Positions 18,240 through 26,809 of a DNA stretch of 64,000 nucleotides are shown here, one piece after another. Both the position numbers and the translations under genes were made by a program. Below the pieces are notes generated by a model, which was given only the letters and a program-made list of their open reading frames with translations, was not told the DNA's origin and made no database searches. The stretch is taken from NCBI RefSeq assembly GCF_014193895.1, contig NZ_BLZR01000001.1:372001-436000 (forward strand), given 5' to 3'. Within the stretch, counting starts at the first letter, position 1. Each line of letters starts with the position of its first letter. Origin of the DNA: Clostridium fungisolvens (lineage in GTDB: Bacteria; Bacillota; Clostridia; Clostridiales; Clostridiaceae).

Positions 18240-19706
18240 TTGAGTAAGTTTAGTTATAAGAAAATATTATCGGTATTATATATAATTGCTTTTATGATAA
18301 TTATATTAATGCCAATAATTCAAATGAATTTACATATAGTAAATGAAGGGAAAGGAACAGAAAATAGGTCAAAAGCAGCTAAGCCAGAAATAACATTGAC
18401 AAAGCCGATTGTTGAGCAAATTAAAGCATACGAAACCTATTTTAATGATAACTTTGGTTTTAGAGATAGATTTATAAAGATGACTAATACAATTGATGTT
18501 AATGTGTTTAAAAAAAGTACAAATAGTAAGGTTATATTAGGAAAAGATAATTATTTGTTTACACGAGAAGAGATGAATGATTATAATAATATACCTACTT
18601 TATCCCAAGAACAAGTAGAAAACATAGTTATAAGTATGAAAATGTTTCAAGACCAACTTGAAAAAAGAGGGATTTCTTTTGTGTTTTCAATAGCTCCAAA
18701 TAAAAGTTCAATATATCCGGAGTATGTAGCTGATAGACCTATAAATTCTGTTGGGGATAACAATTATAGCTTTTTTATAAAAGCGTTAGATAAATATAAG
18801 GTGAACTATATAGATCTTAAGAAATTGCTCTTAGAAAATAAAAGTAAATATGACTTGTACTTAAAACGAGATACTCATTGGAATAATATTGCAGCAGGAT
18901 TAGTGACAGATAATATACTTAAATATTATGATAAAAAGTTTAATATAGGAACTGATTTAAATATAACTAATATAAAGTCAATTAATGGTAATGGTGATTT
19001 AGATGGAATGCTTGGTATAAATAGTAACATTAAAGAGTTAGATTGTAATTTTAATATAAAAAATACCTCGAAAAAGTTACCAAAGATGGTTATGTATCAT
19101 GATTCATTTGGTAATACTATGATTCCATTGATAAATAATTACACTTCATTATTTTATGATTATCATATAACCAATAATCCAATGGCTACTAACTTTCCAT
19201 CAATAAGTGATGATACAAAGATTGTATATTTTGAGATTGTTGAGAGATACTTAATCAATTTATATAATTACGATTTTAATGTTTTTGATGATGAATTAGA
19301 TAATATATCTACGCAATATAAAGAAATTAGACTTATGCTAAATAATGATAAACGAATAACATATAAAGATTCGTATAATTTTGACAATAAAGATAATGAT
19401 ACAAAAATTATATCAAATGGAGAGAATCCTGAAATTGATTTTAATATTCCACTAGAGAATACAGAATATATAGAATTAAAGTTGTCAAAAATTAAAGAAT
19501 ACTCAAATATAAAGATTTATTATTCTGATAACAACGGCGTTTTCAACGATAAAAATTATATAATAGTTAAACTAAATCCTATGAAAACTAATTATCTAAT
19601 AAAAGAAGATGAAAATGTAAAACGAGCAAAAAGGTTTAAGATAGTAATGGACAATCGGTCAAACTCAGAGCTTAATATAGATAAACTATCTATATTATCA
19701 AAGTAA
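18240..19706 (+). CDS. DHHW/AlgX-AlgJ-like extracellular acetyltransferase partner
   Basis: This 488-residue protein has one N-terminal membrane helix (about 9-29) and an extracellular SGNH-like domain. It shows FVFSIAPNKSSIYPEYV, KRDTHWNN (D211, H213) and VMYHDSFGN (S289), the Asp-His and serine motifs of the DHHW/AlgX group that take acetyl from an MBOAT partner and pass it to polysaccharide. The last 130 residues form a separate beta-rich part of unknown role. I chose TTG at 18240 with AGGTGGTG upstream; GTG codons at 18228 and 18231 lie inside that ribosome site. It follows the MBOAT gene without a gap, so the pair is probably coupled. Confidence 0.85.
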   Translation: MSKFSYKKILSVLYIIAFMIIILMPIIQMNLHIVNEGKGTENRSKAAKPEITLTKPIVEQIKAYETYFNDNFGFRDRFIKMTNTIDVNVFKKSTNSKVILGKDNYLFTREEMNDYNNIPTLSQEQVENIVISMKMFQDQLEKRGISFVFSIAPNKSSIYPEYVADRPINSVGDNNYSFFIKALDKYKVNYIDLKKLLLENKSKYDLYLKRDTHWNNIAAGLVTDNILKYYDKKFNIGTDLNITNIKSINGNGDLDGMLGINSNIKELDCNFNIKNTSKKLPKMVMYHDSFGNTMIPLINNYTSLFYDYHITNNPMATNFPSISDDTKIVYFEIVERYLINLYNYDFNVFDDELDNISTQYKEIRLMLNNDKRITYKDSYNFDNKDNDTKIISNGENPEIDFNIPLENTEYIELKLSKIKEYSNIKIYYSDNNGVFNDKNYIIVKLNPMKTNYLIKEDENVKRAKRFKIVMDNRSNSELNIDKLSILSK

Positions 19707-19729
19707 CAATGTTGTTTAGGGGGAAAAAC

Positions 19730-21220
19730 ATGACGACAGGAAAAAAATTTGTAAAAGACTCAGTGCTAAGTTTTCTTCTAAAGTTTATTGGGATGGCAAT
19801 AGGGTTTTTGTTACAAGTAGTTTTAAATAGATACTTAGGTAATGATGGATATGGAAAATATGCTATATTCTTAACAATTATAAACATATTCTCATTAGTA
19901 TGTGTCTTTGGGATAGATGGTAGTTTAGTAAGGACTTTAGCAAGATTTGAAGATGATGATAACTTAAGAAATGTATTGCTCAAAAGATCATCTGTAGTTT
20001 CAATTAGTATTACTTCAATTGTTTCGATACTGCTTATCATTTTTCAAAAATATATATTAGACTTTTTCGCTCTTGATAAAGTACAATATCTCTACATAAT
20101 AATAGTTGTTCTATTTATAACTTCTTTGTCAAAGATTTTAGATGGATATTTTCAAGGAATAAATAGAACAATAATATCTATATTATGTACTAATTTTTTA
20201 GCAAATATTTTTAAAATGGTAATCTTTTTAGTGGTAGTAACTTTTGATAAAAGATATTTGCTTATGTCACTGATTACATTCTTACTAACTGAATTAGGGT
20301 TGTTGGTGGTGAAATTATATAAGATTTATAATATAAATAAAAAGCAAATGGTTGTAACTAAGGAAAGTGAGTACACCAAGACTCAATTTAATACATTTTT
20401 TAGATATGCTTTTTATCTATCTACGATTAGTGGGGTGGATGTAATAGTAAAGAGCATGGATAAGATAATGTTAAATAGTTTAGTGAATTCTTCTGAGGTG
20501 GCTTCATATAAGGTTGCTGAAAATTATTTGGGGATTGTGGGGATATTTGCCAGTACTTTTATAGTTTTTTGGCCTATAATGTCAAGATTATATGAAGAGA
20601 ATAAAATTAAAGAGTTAGAAAAGAATTTTAATTATGTAACTAAAATAATAACCGTAACGTCTTTGCCGGTATTGGTATTTATGATTACATATTCTTCTGA
20701 GTTATTTGCTGTATTTGGCAAAGGATATAGGGGGAGTGCGCCAGTTTTATATATCTTATTGTTTGGTATAGTGATAGACTCATTATCTGGTCCAGTAGGG
20801 GCTTTGTTAAATATGACAAGCTATGCTAAATATAATCTGATTGATATGATAATTTTAGCGGTTATGAATTTTGCGTTAAATGTAATACTTATACCTAAAT
20901 ATGGAGCAATTGGAGCAGCGATTGCCACAAGTTCATCTTTATCTCTTATAAATTTGATAAATATTGTTCAAAATAAAATATTTTTAGGTGTATTTCCATA
21001 TGACTTAAAAAATATTTACTTGTTAATAGGCAGTGGTGTTTTACTATTTTTGGATAAGCTGTTATACGTGAATATCAGTTTGGGAAATACTTATGTAAAT
21101 ATGTTTGTTGTATTGATAATTAATTACATAATATATACTATATTTTTCATGGCTATATCCAAAAAAGAATTTATGTATTTAGTAAACTTAATAAAGGAAA
21201 AAAGGAGCGGCAAAAAATGA
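19730..21220 (+). CDS. Lipid-linked oligosaccharide flippase (Wzx-like)
   Basis: This 496-residue protein has 12 to 14 membrane helices and the polysaccharide-export MATE-like fold. The N-terminus has FVKDSVLSFLLKFIGMAIG and NRYLGNDGYGKYAI; the second half has VIVKSMDKIMLNSLV and NVILIPKYGAIGAAIAT, similar to the partial protein at the left edge. It would flip undecaprenyl-linked repeat units for assembly outside. TTTAGGGGGGA gives the ribosome site for ATG at 19730. The stop overlaps the next start in ATGA. Substrate is unknown. Confidence 0.9.
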   Translation: MTTGKKFVKDSVLSFLLKFIGMAIGFLLQVVLNRYLGNDGYGKYAIFLTIINIFSLVCVFGIDGSLVRTLARFEDDDNLRNVLLKRSSVVSISITSIVSILLIIFQKYILDFFALDKVQYLYIIIVVLFITSLSKILDGYFQGINRTIISILCTNFLANIFKMVIFLVVVTFDKRYLLMSLITFLLTELGLLVVKLYKIYNINKKQMVVTKESEYTKTQFNTFFRYAFYLSTISGVDVIVKSMDKIMLNSLVNSSEVASYKVAENYLGIVGIFASTFIVFWPIMSRLYEENKIKELEKNFNYVTKIITVTSLPVLVFMITYSSELFAVFGKGYRGSAPVLYILLFGIVIDSLSGPVGALLNMTSYAKYNLIDMIILAVMNFALNVILIPKYGAIGAAIATSSSLSLINLINIVQNKIFLGVFPYDLKNIYLLIGSGVLLFLDKLLYVNISLGNTYVNMFVVLIINYIIYTIFFMAISKKEFMYLVNLIKEKRSGKK

Positions 21221-21936
21221 ACTATTCAGAAATAAGAAAATATCAAAACAGAGATTCAGAGATGCTAATAGATAAGTATGGGTATCTTATTTCACCTTTA
21301 ATAACTAAAAGACTATTAAAGACTAAGCTAAGACCAAATCATGTAACCTTATTAATGATAATAAGTGGATTAATTGGAGGAGTTGCATTTTGTTTTAATA
21401 ACTTCTATTTGAAGATCGTGGGTTTGATATTTATACATCTGTGGTATGTTTTTGATTGCTGTGATGGGGAAGTTGCTAGAATAAAAAAAATCTACTCTAA
21501 GTTTGGAATGGAGATGGATTTTACTGCGCATATAATTAATCATCCACTATATGCATTTGCTTTCTTTTTATCAATGTATCAATTGAATAAGTATAACGTA
21601 TTTTTGCTTATAACTATATTTGTTCTTCTTATAGTATTTGATTTAATATTTAGAAATCTACTTTGCTTTTATAAAGTTTACGAACAACGTATGGCAAGCG
21701 ATAGTGGTAATGGTGAAAGTAATAGTAATCTAAGTTTAAAACAAATTATTATAAATATTTCTAATAATATATTTTTATTCCCTAGTTTTGCGTTAGCTTT
21801 TCCAATACTATATGTAGTAGACTATGGTTTTGGATATAGCATAAGCATATATTACAGTATTTTTGTTTTATTAGTGGCTGTATTAATAGTTAGTCTAAGA
21901 ATGCTTGGATGGATAAGAAAAATAATAAATATATAA
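21217..21936 (+). CDS. CDP-alcohol phosphatidyltransferase family protein with altered motif
   Basis: This 239-residue membrane protein has about six helices and overlaps the flippase gene by 4 nt. The family signature D-x2-D-G-x2-A-R-x8-G-x3-D-x3-D is present as DCCDGEVARI, then KFG, MEMDFTAH: the first three aspartates, the G and the AR are kept, but the fourth aspartate is replaced by histidine. The family joins CDP-alcohols or similar donors to an alcohol acceptor using metal bound by these aspartates, and the fourth usually acts as base. The position between flippase and rmlD suggests it adds a phospho-alcohol to a glycan or its lipid carrier, perhaps using the donor made by the gene at 4035. 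That link is inference. Confidence 0.8.
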   Translation: MNYSEIRKYQNRDSEMLIDKYGYLISPLITKRLLKTKLRPNHVTLLMIISGLIGGVAFCFNNFYLKIVGLIFIHLWYVFDCCDGEVARIKKIYSKFGMEMDFTAHIINHPLYAFAFFLSMYQLNKYNVFLLITIFVLLIVFDLIFRNLLCFYKVYEQRMASDSGNGESNSNLSLKQIIINISNNIFLFPSFALAFPILYVVDYGFGYSISIYYSIFVLLVAVLIVSLRMLGWIRKIINI

Positions 21937-21950
21937 TAAAGAGGATGTGA

Positions 21951-22844
21951 ATGAAAGTGAAGATTTTAATAACAGGGGCAAAAGGTCAATTAGGAACGCA
22001 AATAATAAATATAATAAAAGCAGGGAAGTCAGAACTTGGAGTAATTCCCCAAAATGTTGCTAGTGCAGAAATTATAGGTATAGACGTAGATGAACTTGAT
22101 ATAACAAGCTTATCAGCTACAAGAACTTATCTAAAGGAAGTTAAGCCTGATGTGGTTATAAATTGTGCAGCTTATACTAATGTAGATGGTTGTGAAACTA
22201 ATGAAGATATAGCTTTCAAAGTGAATGCTATAGGGCCAAGAAATCTTGCTATAGTTTGTGAAGAATTGGATACAAAGCTTATACATATATCAACAGACTA
22301 TGTATTCAGTGGTGTTGGAACTAAAGCCTTAAAGGAATATGACCTAACAGGACCTGTGAGCGTTTATGGAAAAACAAAGCTTGCAGGAGAGGAGTTTGTA
22401 AAACAATTCTCAAGTAAATACTTTATAGTTAGAACGGCTTGGTTATATGGCTATAATGGTAAGAACTTTGTTTATACTATGATGAGATTAGGAAAAGACA
22501 AGGAATTTATTAACGTAGTAAATGATCAAAGAGGTAATCCTACAAATGCTGAAGATTTAGCTCATCATCTACTTAAACTTGTAGAAACTGAAGAATATGG
22601 AACTTATCATTGTACTGGTACTGGAGAGTGTACTTGGTACGACTTTGCTAAGAAGATAATGGAGCTTTCAAAAATAGATTGTGAAGTTAGACCTTGTACT
22701 TCAGATGAATTTCCTAGCCCAACAAAGAGACCAGAATTTTCTTCTCTAGATAACATGATGCTTAGATGCACAGTTGGAGATGAAATGAGAACTTGGGAAG
22801 AGGCTCTTAAGGTATTTATAGACAACTTAAACAAACAAATCTAA
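21951..22844 (+). CDS. rmlD: dTDP-4-dehydrorhamnose reductase
   Basis: This 297-residue NAD(P)H-dependent reductase makes dTDP-L-rhamnose, the last step of the pathway begun by rmlA-C-B. It has ILITGAKGQLGTQI, NCAAYTNVDGCETN, HISTDYVFSG, the catalytic YGKTKLAGEEF and RTAWLYGYNGKNFVYTM. GAGGATGTG precedes the ATG. It lies 14 nt after the CDP-alcohol gene and about 12.7 kb from rmlB. A hairpin follows. Confidence 0.96.
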   Translation: MKVKILITGAKGQLGTQIINIIKAGKSELGVIPQNVASAEIIGIDVDELDITSLSATRTYLKEVKPDVVINCAAYTNVDGCETNEDIAFKVNAIGPRNLAIVCEELDTKLIHISTDYVFSGVGTKALKEYDLTGPVSVYGKTKLAGEEFVKQFSSKYFIVRTAWLYGYNGKNFVYTMMRLGKDKEFINVVNDQRGNPTNAEDLAHHLLKLVETEEYGTYHCTGTGECTWYDFAKKIMELSKIDCEVRPCTSDEFPSPTKRPEFSSLDNMMLRCTVGDEMRTWEEALKVFIDNLNKQI

Positions 22845-22892
22845 CTAATATAATTGAATTATTATAAAGTTAGATTGGATAGAAACTCTAAT

Positions 22893-22931
22893 AAGGCTAA
22901 AAACTAGGAAATAACTAGTTTTTAGCCTTTA
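22893..22931 (+). terminator. Hairpin terminator after rmlD
   Basis: AAGGCTAAAAACTAG pairs perfectly with CTAGTTTTTAGCCTT over a 7-nt loop; the T tract after it is short. The rest of the gap (22932-23211) is AT-rich with no gene I can support. Confidence 0.7.
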
Positions 22932-23211
22932 AACTTAAGGGGAAATATAAAGATAGAACTTGTTCGACTGTAAGTTTCCGCATATAAATCCAGAAAAGTA
23001 GATGAGTTAAAAAACTTACTGAATAAATTTACTTAAGTGACTTTATTGTGGACAAGTACTAATGTCAAATATATAATAATGATAGTGTTATAATGAATAA
23101 AAAAAATTGATAATGATTTATAATATAAACATAGACTATAGTCACAATGATGTGTAGACACATGGGGAAATAATATTTATTGAAATTAAAGTGTAAGAGA
23201 GGATTGAGAGT

Positions 23212-24099
23212 ATGTTCTCAGTTGTTATAGCTAATTGGAATGGGGAAGCATTACTTGAAAAATGTCTTCAAAGTTTTGTTAATCAAAGCTTTAAAGAGTT
23301 TAAATTATACTTAGTAGATAACGGATCAAAGGATTCATCAATAGATATAATTAATGGGTACAATGATGAATTAGATATAGAACTTATAAAATTAGATAAA
23401 AACACAGGTTTTGCTTATGCAAATAATGTTGGTATGTTAAGAGCTTTTAATGATGATAATCCGTATATAGTTACTTTAAATAATGATTTAGAATTAGAGA
23501 AAAACTGCTTTAGAGTACTAAAGGGTTTTATTGAAAATAATAAAGAATATGATGTCTTTCAGATAACAATGATTAATTATTATAATAGAAATGTAACTGA
23601 TGCTACTGGTTTATCCTTTAATAAAAGAAATTTTGTATCTCAAATGGGATATGGAATGAGTATTAATGAAATTCCTAATATGCCCGTAGATATAGATGGC
23701 GCTTGTGCAGGGGCTGCAGTTTACTCTAAAACTGCTCTTAAGAAGGTTCAAGATAGAAATGGAATTTTTGATTCAAGATTCTTTGCATACTTTGAAGATA
23801 CGGATTTAGCTTTACGCCTTAAAAATGCAGGTTTCAGAGCTGCATTAGTAAAGGCTGCAATAGTTTATCATATGCATTCAGCTACTGGAAAGAAAGATTC
23901 TCCATTTAAAGAATATTATTTAACTAGAAACTTCTTTCTATATCAGAAAAAGAATAATAGCAATATGAGATACTATATGAATATCCCTTTCTATATAAAA
24001 GCAATGACAGATAGAATTATTCAGTTATTGAAAGCTAAGGAGTCTGATTGTGCTAAGGCAAGAGTAAAAGGCATATTTGATTATCTACGTGGTGTTTAA
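23212..24099 (+). CDS. Family 2 glycosyltransferase (WbbL-like)
   Basis: This 295-residue GT2 protein has FSVVIANWNGEALLEKCLQS, YLVDNGSKDSSID, GFAYANNVGMLRA, the metal site in YIVTLNNDLELEK, a Gly/Ala-rich acceptor region GACAGAAVYSK, and FFAYFEDTDLALRLKNAGF. This order of motifs matches rhamnosyltransferases of the WbbL group and the protein at 10103. AGAGAGGA precedes the ATG. It stands alone between two hairpin terminators and so has its own promoter, though none was clear. It probably completes or modifies the rhamnose-containing glycan. Confidence 0.87.
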   Translation: MFSVVIANWNGEALLEKCLQSFVNQSFKEFKLYLVDNGSKDSSIDIINGYNDELDIELIKLDKNTGFAYANNVGMLRAFNDDNPYIVTLNNDLELEKNCFRVLKGFIENNKEYDVFQITMINYYNRNVTDATGLSFNKRNFVSQMGYGMSINEIPNMPVDIDGACAGAAVYSKTALKKVQDRNGIFDSRFFAYFEDTDLALRLKNAGFRAALVKAAIVYHMHSATGKKDSPFKEYYLTRNFFLYQKKNNSNMRYYMNIPFYIKAMTDRIIQLLKAKESDCAKARVKGIFDYLRGV

Positions 24100-24123
24100 A
24101 TATTTATGAATTAGATAAATTGA

Positions 24124-24160
24124 GGCTGAAGGTTACATAGTGTAACTTTCAGTCTTTTTA
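24124..24160 (+). terminator. Rho-independent terminator
   Basis: AGGCTGAAGGTTACA pairs with TGTAACTTTCAGTCT (G-U pairs included) across a 3-nt loop, then five T. It ends the glycosyltransferase transcript. Confidence 0.8.
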
Positions 24161-24212
24161 GATTCTAGGGGAAATATAACTTATGAATGTTTTAAGGTGT
24201 TGATAAATAAAG

Positions 24213-24365
24213 ATGTTTTTAGAGAAATTTACTAATAGCAGAGGTAATCACTGTGATGTTAATTGGTTAATATTTCTTGTGAAGAAATATCCAAAAGCTA
24301 CGATAAAATTTATGATGCGTAATTATAAGGGGCTAGAATACTCTTTATCAGTATCAAAATTTTAG
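24213..24365 (+). CDS. Possible small protein of 50 residues, function unknown
   Basis: ATG at 24213 opens a 50-codon frame ending in TAG at 24363-24365, 19 nt before the amidase start. The product begins MFLEKFTNSRGNHCDVNW and contains LIFLVKKYPKATIKFMMRN; it is basic and amphipathic without a clear membrane helix. AAGGTG lies about 14 nt before the ATG, so the ribosome site is weak. I do not recognise the family. It may be a real small protein in the amidase transcript, a leader frame, or chance. Confidence 0.35.
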   Translation: MFLEKFTNSRGNHCDVNWLIFLVKKYPKATIKFMMRNYKGLEYSLSVSKF

Positions 24366-24384
24366 GGTCAAGCTGGAGGTGTTT

Positions 24385-25893
24385 ATGAAAAGGATAATTT
24401 TATTTTTGGTACCACTGGTAATGTTCTTATTAGGTCTTAAAGTTATAGTAAAGGCAGATGAATTACCGGGAATTAGGTACCAAAGCCATGTGCAAAATGT
24501 TGGATGGCAGTCTTATGTATCAAATGGAAGTGATTCTGGTACTACTGGTAGAGGATTGAGGATGGAAGCGATTAAGATAGAACTAACTAATCCTACCGCA
24601 GATATGAAGCTTAAGTATCAGGCGCATGTTCAAAACATTGGGTGGCAGAATTGGGTAGAAGGCGGGCAGCTTGCTGGTACTTCTGGTCAGTCACTTAGAG
24701 TTGAAGCAGTTAAAATTCAACTAGACAATACTTCTGGATACTCAGTGCAGTATCAAGTTCACGTGGAGAGTATAGGGTGGACAAACTGGGTGAAAAATGG
24801 AGAGCTTGCAGGGACTACTGGAAAAGGTCTAAGAGTTGAAGCTATTAGAATTAAGTTAGTTAAGAATAGTGATACTACTACTAACCCTCCAACTAATAAT
24901 AATACTAATAACGCCAATACAAATATAAATAATAACAGTGCTATTACAACTCTAAAATACAGCGCACATATTCAAAATGTTGGCTGGCAGCAACAAAAGA
25001 ATGAAGGTGAAATTGCTGGATTACCAGGGCAAGGACTAAGAATCGAAAGCTTAAAATTAAATCTTGAAAACGCACCAAGTGATTTAGCGGTGGCATATCA
25101 AGCTAATGTGCAAAACATAGGATGGACTAGCTGGGTACATAATGGTGAAGTTTCAGGGACAACTGGACAAGGATTGAGAGTTGAAGGAGTTAGGATTAAG
25201 CTCGAAGGAAATGTTCAGGATTATCATATAATATATAAGACTTATGTAGAAGGAAGAGGCTGGCAAGGTTGGATTAAAGATGGTCAGATTTCTGGATACA
25301 TAGGAAGAAGCTTGAGAATTGAAGCGGTGCAAGTAAAGCTAGTAAAAACTAGTGAATTGGCAAACTATGTGAAACCTAAAGTTGCAATAGATATTGGGCA
25401 TAATACAGATTATGACTCTGGTGCAAAAGGTATAAGACAAGAAGATGAGTTAACAATGGAGGTTGGTACTAGAGTTATAAGTAAGTTAAAGGCTCTTGGT
25501 TATACTGTTATAGATACATTACCTTCAAGTGCTACTAGCACTAGTGACTCGTTAATTCAAAGATCTGATTTTGCAAATAAAAATGAGGTGGAAAGGTTTG
25601 TATGTATTCACTTCAATGTATTTGATGGTAGTGCATATGGGTCAGAAGTATACTATCAAACCAATTCAGATGTATCTAAAAGTTTAGCTACTGCTATACT
25701 GAATAACCTAACAAGTTTAGGTTTTACAAACAGAGGAGTTAAAACTGCGAATTATGCAGTTCTAAGAAATACCACTGCTCCTGCAGTTCTAATAGAGAGT
25801 TGTTTTATTGACAATGCATCAGATATGAATAAATACGATCCTGAAAAAATAGCTAATGCTATAGTTAATGGATTAGTGAACAATGTTAATTAA
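24385..25893 (+). CDS. Secreted amidase with six ChW repeats
   Basis: This 502-residue precursor has a signal peptide (hydrophobic core 4-20, cleavage near VKA-DE, about residue 24). Two blocks of three ChW repeats follow (about 25-160 and 190-322), each near 48 residues with motifs such as VQNVGWQSYV, SGTTGRGLRMEAIKI and VQNIGWTSWV. They are separated by an Asn/Thr-rich linker at 165-188. The C-terminal Amidase_3 domain (about 330-502) has AIDIGHN, EDELTMEV, CIHFNVFDG and VLIESCFID, the zinc and catalytic positions of N-acetylmuramoyl-L-alanine amidases. ChW repeats are characteristic of solventogenic and related clostridia and probably bind the cell surface. TGGAGGTG supports ATG at 24385. 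Confidence 0.92.
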   Translation: MKRIILFLVPLVMFLLGLKVIVKADELPGIRYQSHVQNVGWQSYVSNGSDSGTTGRGLRMEAIKIELTNPTADMKLKYQAHVQNIGWQNWVEGGQLAGTSGQSLRVEAVKIQLDNTSGYSVQYQVHVESIGWTNWVKNGELAGTTGKGLRVEAIRIKLVKNSDTTTNPPTNNNTNNANTNINNNSAITTLKYSAHIQNVGWQQQKNEGEIAGLPGQGLRIESLKLNLENAPSDLAVAYQANVQNIGWTSWVHNGEVSGTTGQGLRVEGVRIKLEGNVQDYHIIYKTYVEGRGWQGWIKDGQISGYIGRSLRIEAVQVKLVKTSELANYVKPKVAIDIGHNTDYDSGAKGIRQEDELTMEVGTRVISKLKALGYTVIDTLPSSATSTSDSLIQRSDFANKNEVERFVCIHFNVFDGSAYGSEVYYQTNSDVSKSLATAILNNLTSLGFTNRGVKTANYAVLRNTTAPAVLIESCFIDNASDMNKYDPEKIANAIVNGLVNNVN

Positions 25894-25920
25894 TTAATAA
25901 AAAAGTAACAATTTGTCGAA

Positions 25921-25966
25921 AATAAACACAATAAGAATAGTTATTCTTATTGTGTTTATTTTTTTG
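25921..25966 (+). terminator. Strong terminator after the ChW amidase
   Basis: AATAAACACAATAAGAAT pairs with ATTCTTATTGTGTTTATT perfectly (18 bp, 4-nt loop), followed by T residues. The rest of the gap to 26200 holds the short tandem repeat at 26071 and no gene. Confidence 0.93.
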
Positions 25967-26070
25967 TAAAAGGGTAAATAATATAGTTGGAATGTCAATT
26001 TTCGATGTTAAAATGTTTATTGATAGATTTTAGTTGCATTTTTATAGATTAATATGTAGAATATAATTGT

Positions 26071-26115
26071 AAATATTATATTAAATATTATATTAAATAT
26101 TATATTAAATATTTA
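26071..26115. repeat. Tandem repeat of a 12-bp AT-only unit
   Basis: AAATATTATATT is repeated three times in a row with a partial fourth copy. It is likely replication slippage in AT-rich DNA upstream of the 26201 gene. Confidence 0.8.
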
Positions 26116-26200
26116 ATGGCATTAAAGAAGTGATTATATTTAAATAGTTAGTATAGTATTTAAGATGTTATACGCTGGATTTGAAGGGAGGATAAATTTT

Positions 26201-26488
26201 TTGGGAGAATTAAGATTATATAGATGTACTATAATTGGGGAAAATGATAAGTACTTCATAGGAAAAGATGTTTTAGACAACAAGTTATTAATTGCTAAGA
26301 ATAATAACACAAGAAAGTACAAAATGGGAACAAACGATTCATTTTATGCTTCTATAAAAAAAGAAGGGCTATTAGTGAAAAAAGATATATTATATCCTAT
26401 AAGTTCAGCGGAATATGAAGAATTAGCATCAAATAATGGAATGCATAGTATAGATGATGAGATAATCCAAAAGCTGAAAAGAATATAA
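26201..26488 (+). CDS. Small conserved-looking protein of unknown function
   Basis: This 95-residue protein starts with TTG at 26201, with GGGAGG 9 nt upstream. The in-frame ATG at 26165 precedes that site and is a worse choice. The product reads LRLYRCTIIGENDKYFIGKD near the start and has a charged C-terminus (IDDEIIQKLKRI). It is soluble, with no signal peptide, membrane helix or metal motif. The beta-rich first half could be a small barrel. I do not recognise the family. It is a single-gene unit with its own terminator. Confidence 0.65.
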   Translation: MGELRLYRCTIIGENDKYFIGKDVLDNKLLIAKNNNTRKYKMGTNDSFYASIKKEGLLVKKDILYPISSAEYEELASNNGMHSIDDEIIQKLKRI

Positions 26489-26523
26489 TTACATAATGGT
26501 AATTTGAAGTTAGTTTTAACATA

Positions 26524-26557
26524 AAAAGAGTTGCTCTTGGGTTGAGCAACTCTTTTT
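26524..26557. terminator. Bidirectional hairpin terminator
   Basis: AAAAGAGTTGCTC and GAGCAACTCTTTTT form a 12-13-bp stem with T on one side and A on the other, so it can work for the + gene at 26201 and for transcripts from the - strand. Confidence 0.85.
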
Positions 26558-26586
26558 GCTTAGTTTAGTTGATATTTAGACTATCT

Positions 26587-26786
26587 TTGAAATTAAGTGG
26601 TTAGGCAGGAGATGCTATATGAGTGAGCTATTAGAATTAAATGATTTTTTCAGATGGAATGGCGTTAAAAAACTGTACTGTTCGAACGAAGTGAGTTTAC
26701 AGTTTTAGCCATGGAATATGACAAAATCATATTAATTCTTTGCGTAAGCTCATTAAAGCATTGGATGACTAAACGCTTAATTTCAA
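26587..26786 (-). repeat. Family I structured repeat, copy 1
   Basis: A conserved core (about 26605-26768) with AGGAGATGCTATATGA, TTAGAATTAAATGATTTTT, GCGTTAAAAAACTGTA, TACAGTTTTAGC, AATCATATTAATTCTTTG and CATTGGATG lies between two arms that pair with each other: 26587-26604 and 26769-26786 (18 positions, 16 Watson-Crick, one G-U). The arms differ from those of the other copies. Given on the strand of the adh gene, whose stop is 24 nt away, so it lies in the adh 3' UTR. Confidence 0.8.
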
Positions 26787-26809
26787 TACAGTACTAAAGA
26801 AGACGTAGA

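Noticed and set aside
26140..26322. 60-residue - strand frame opposite the 26201 gene
   Set aside because: It overlaps a + strand gene with a good GGGAGG ribosome site; the reverse frame has none.
26605..26768. Family I core as an insertion sequence or IStron
   Set aside because: No transposase frame, no fixed terminal inverted repeat within the core and no clear target duplication; the flanking pairing differs at each site.
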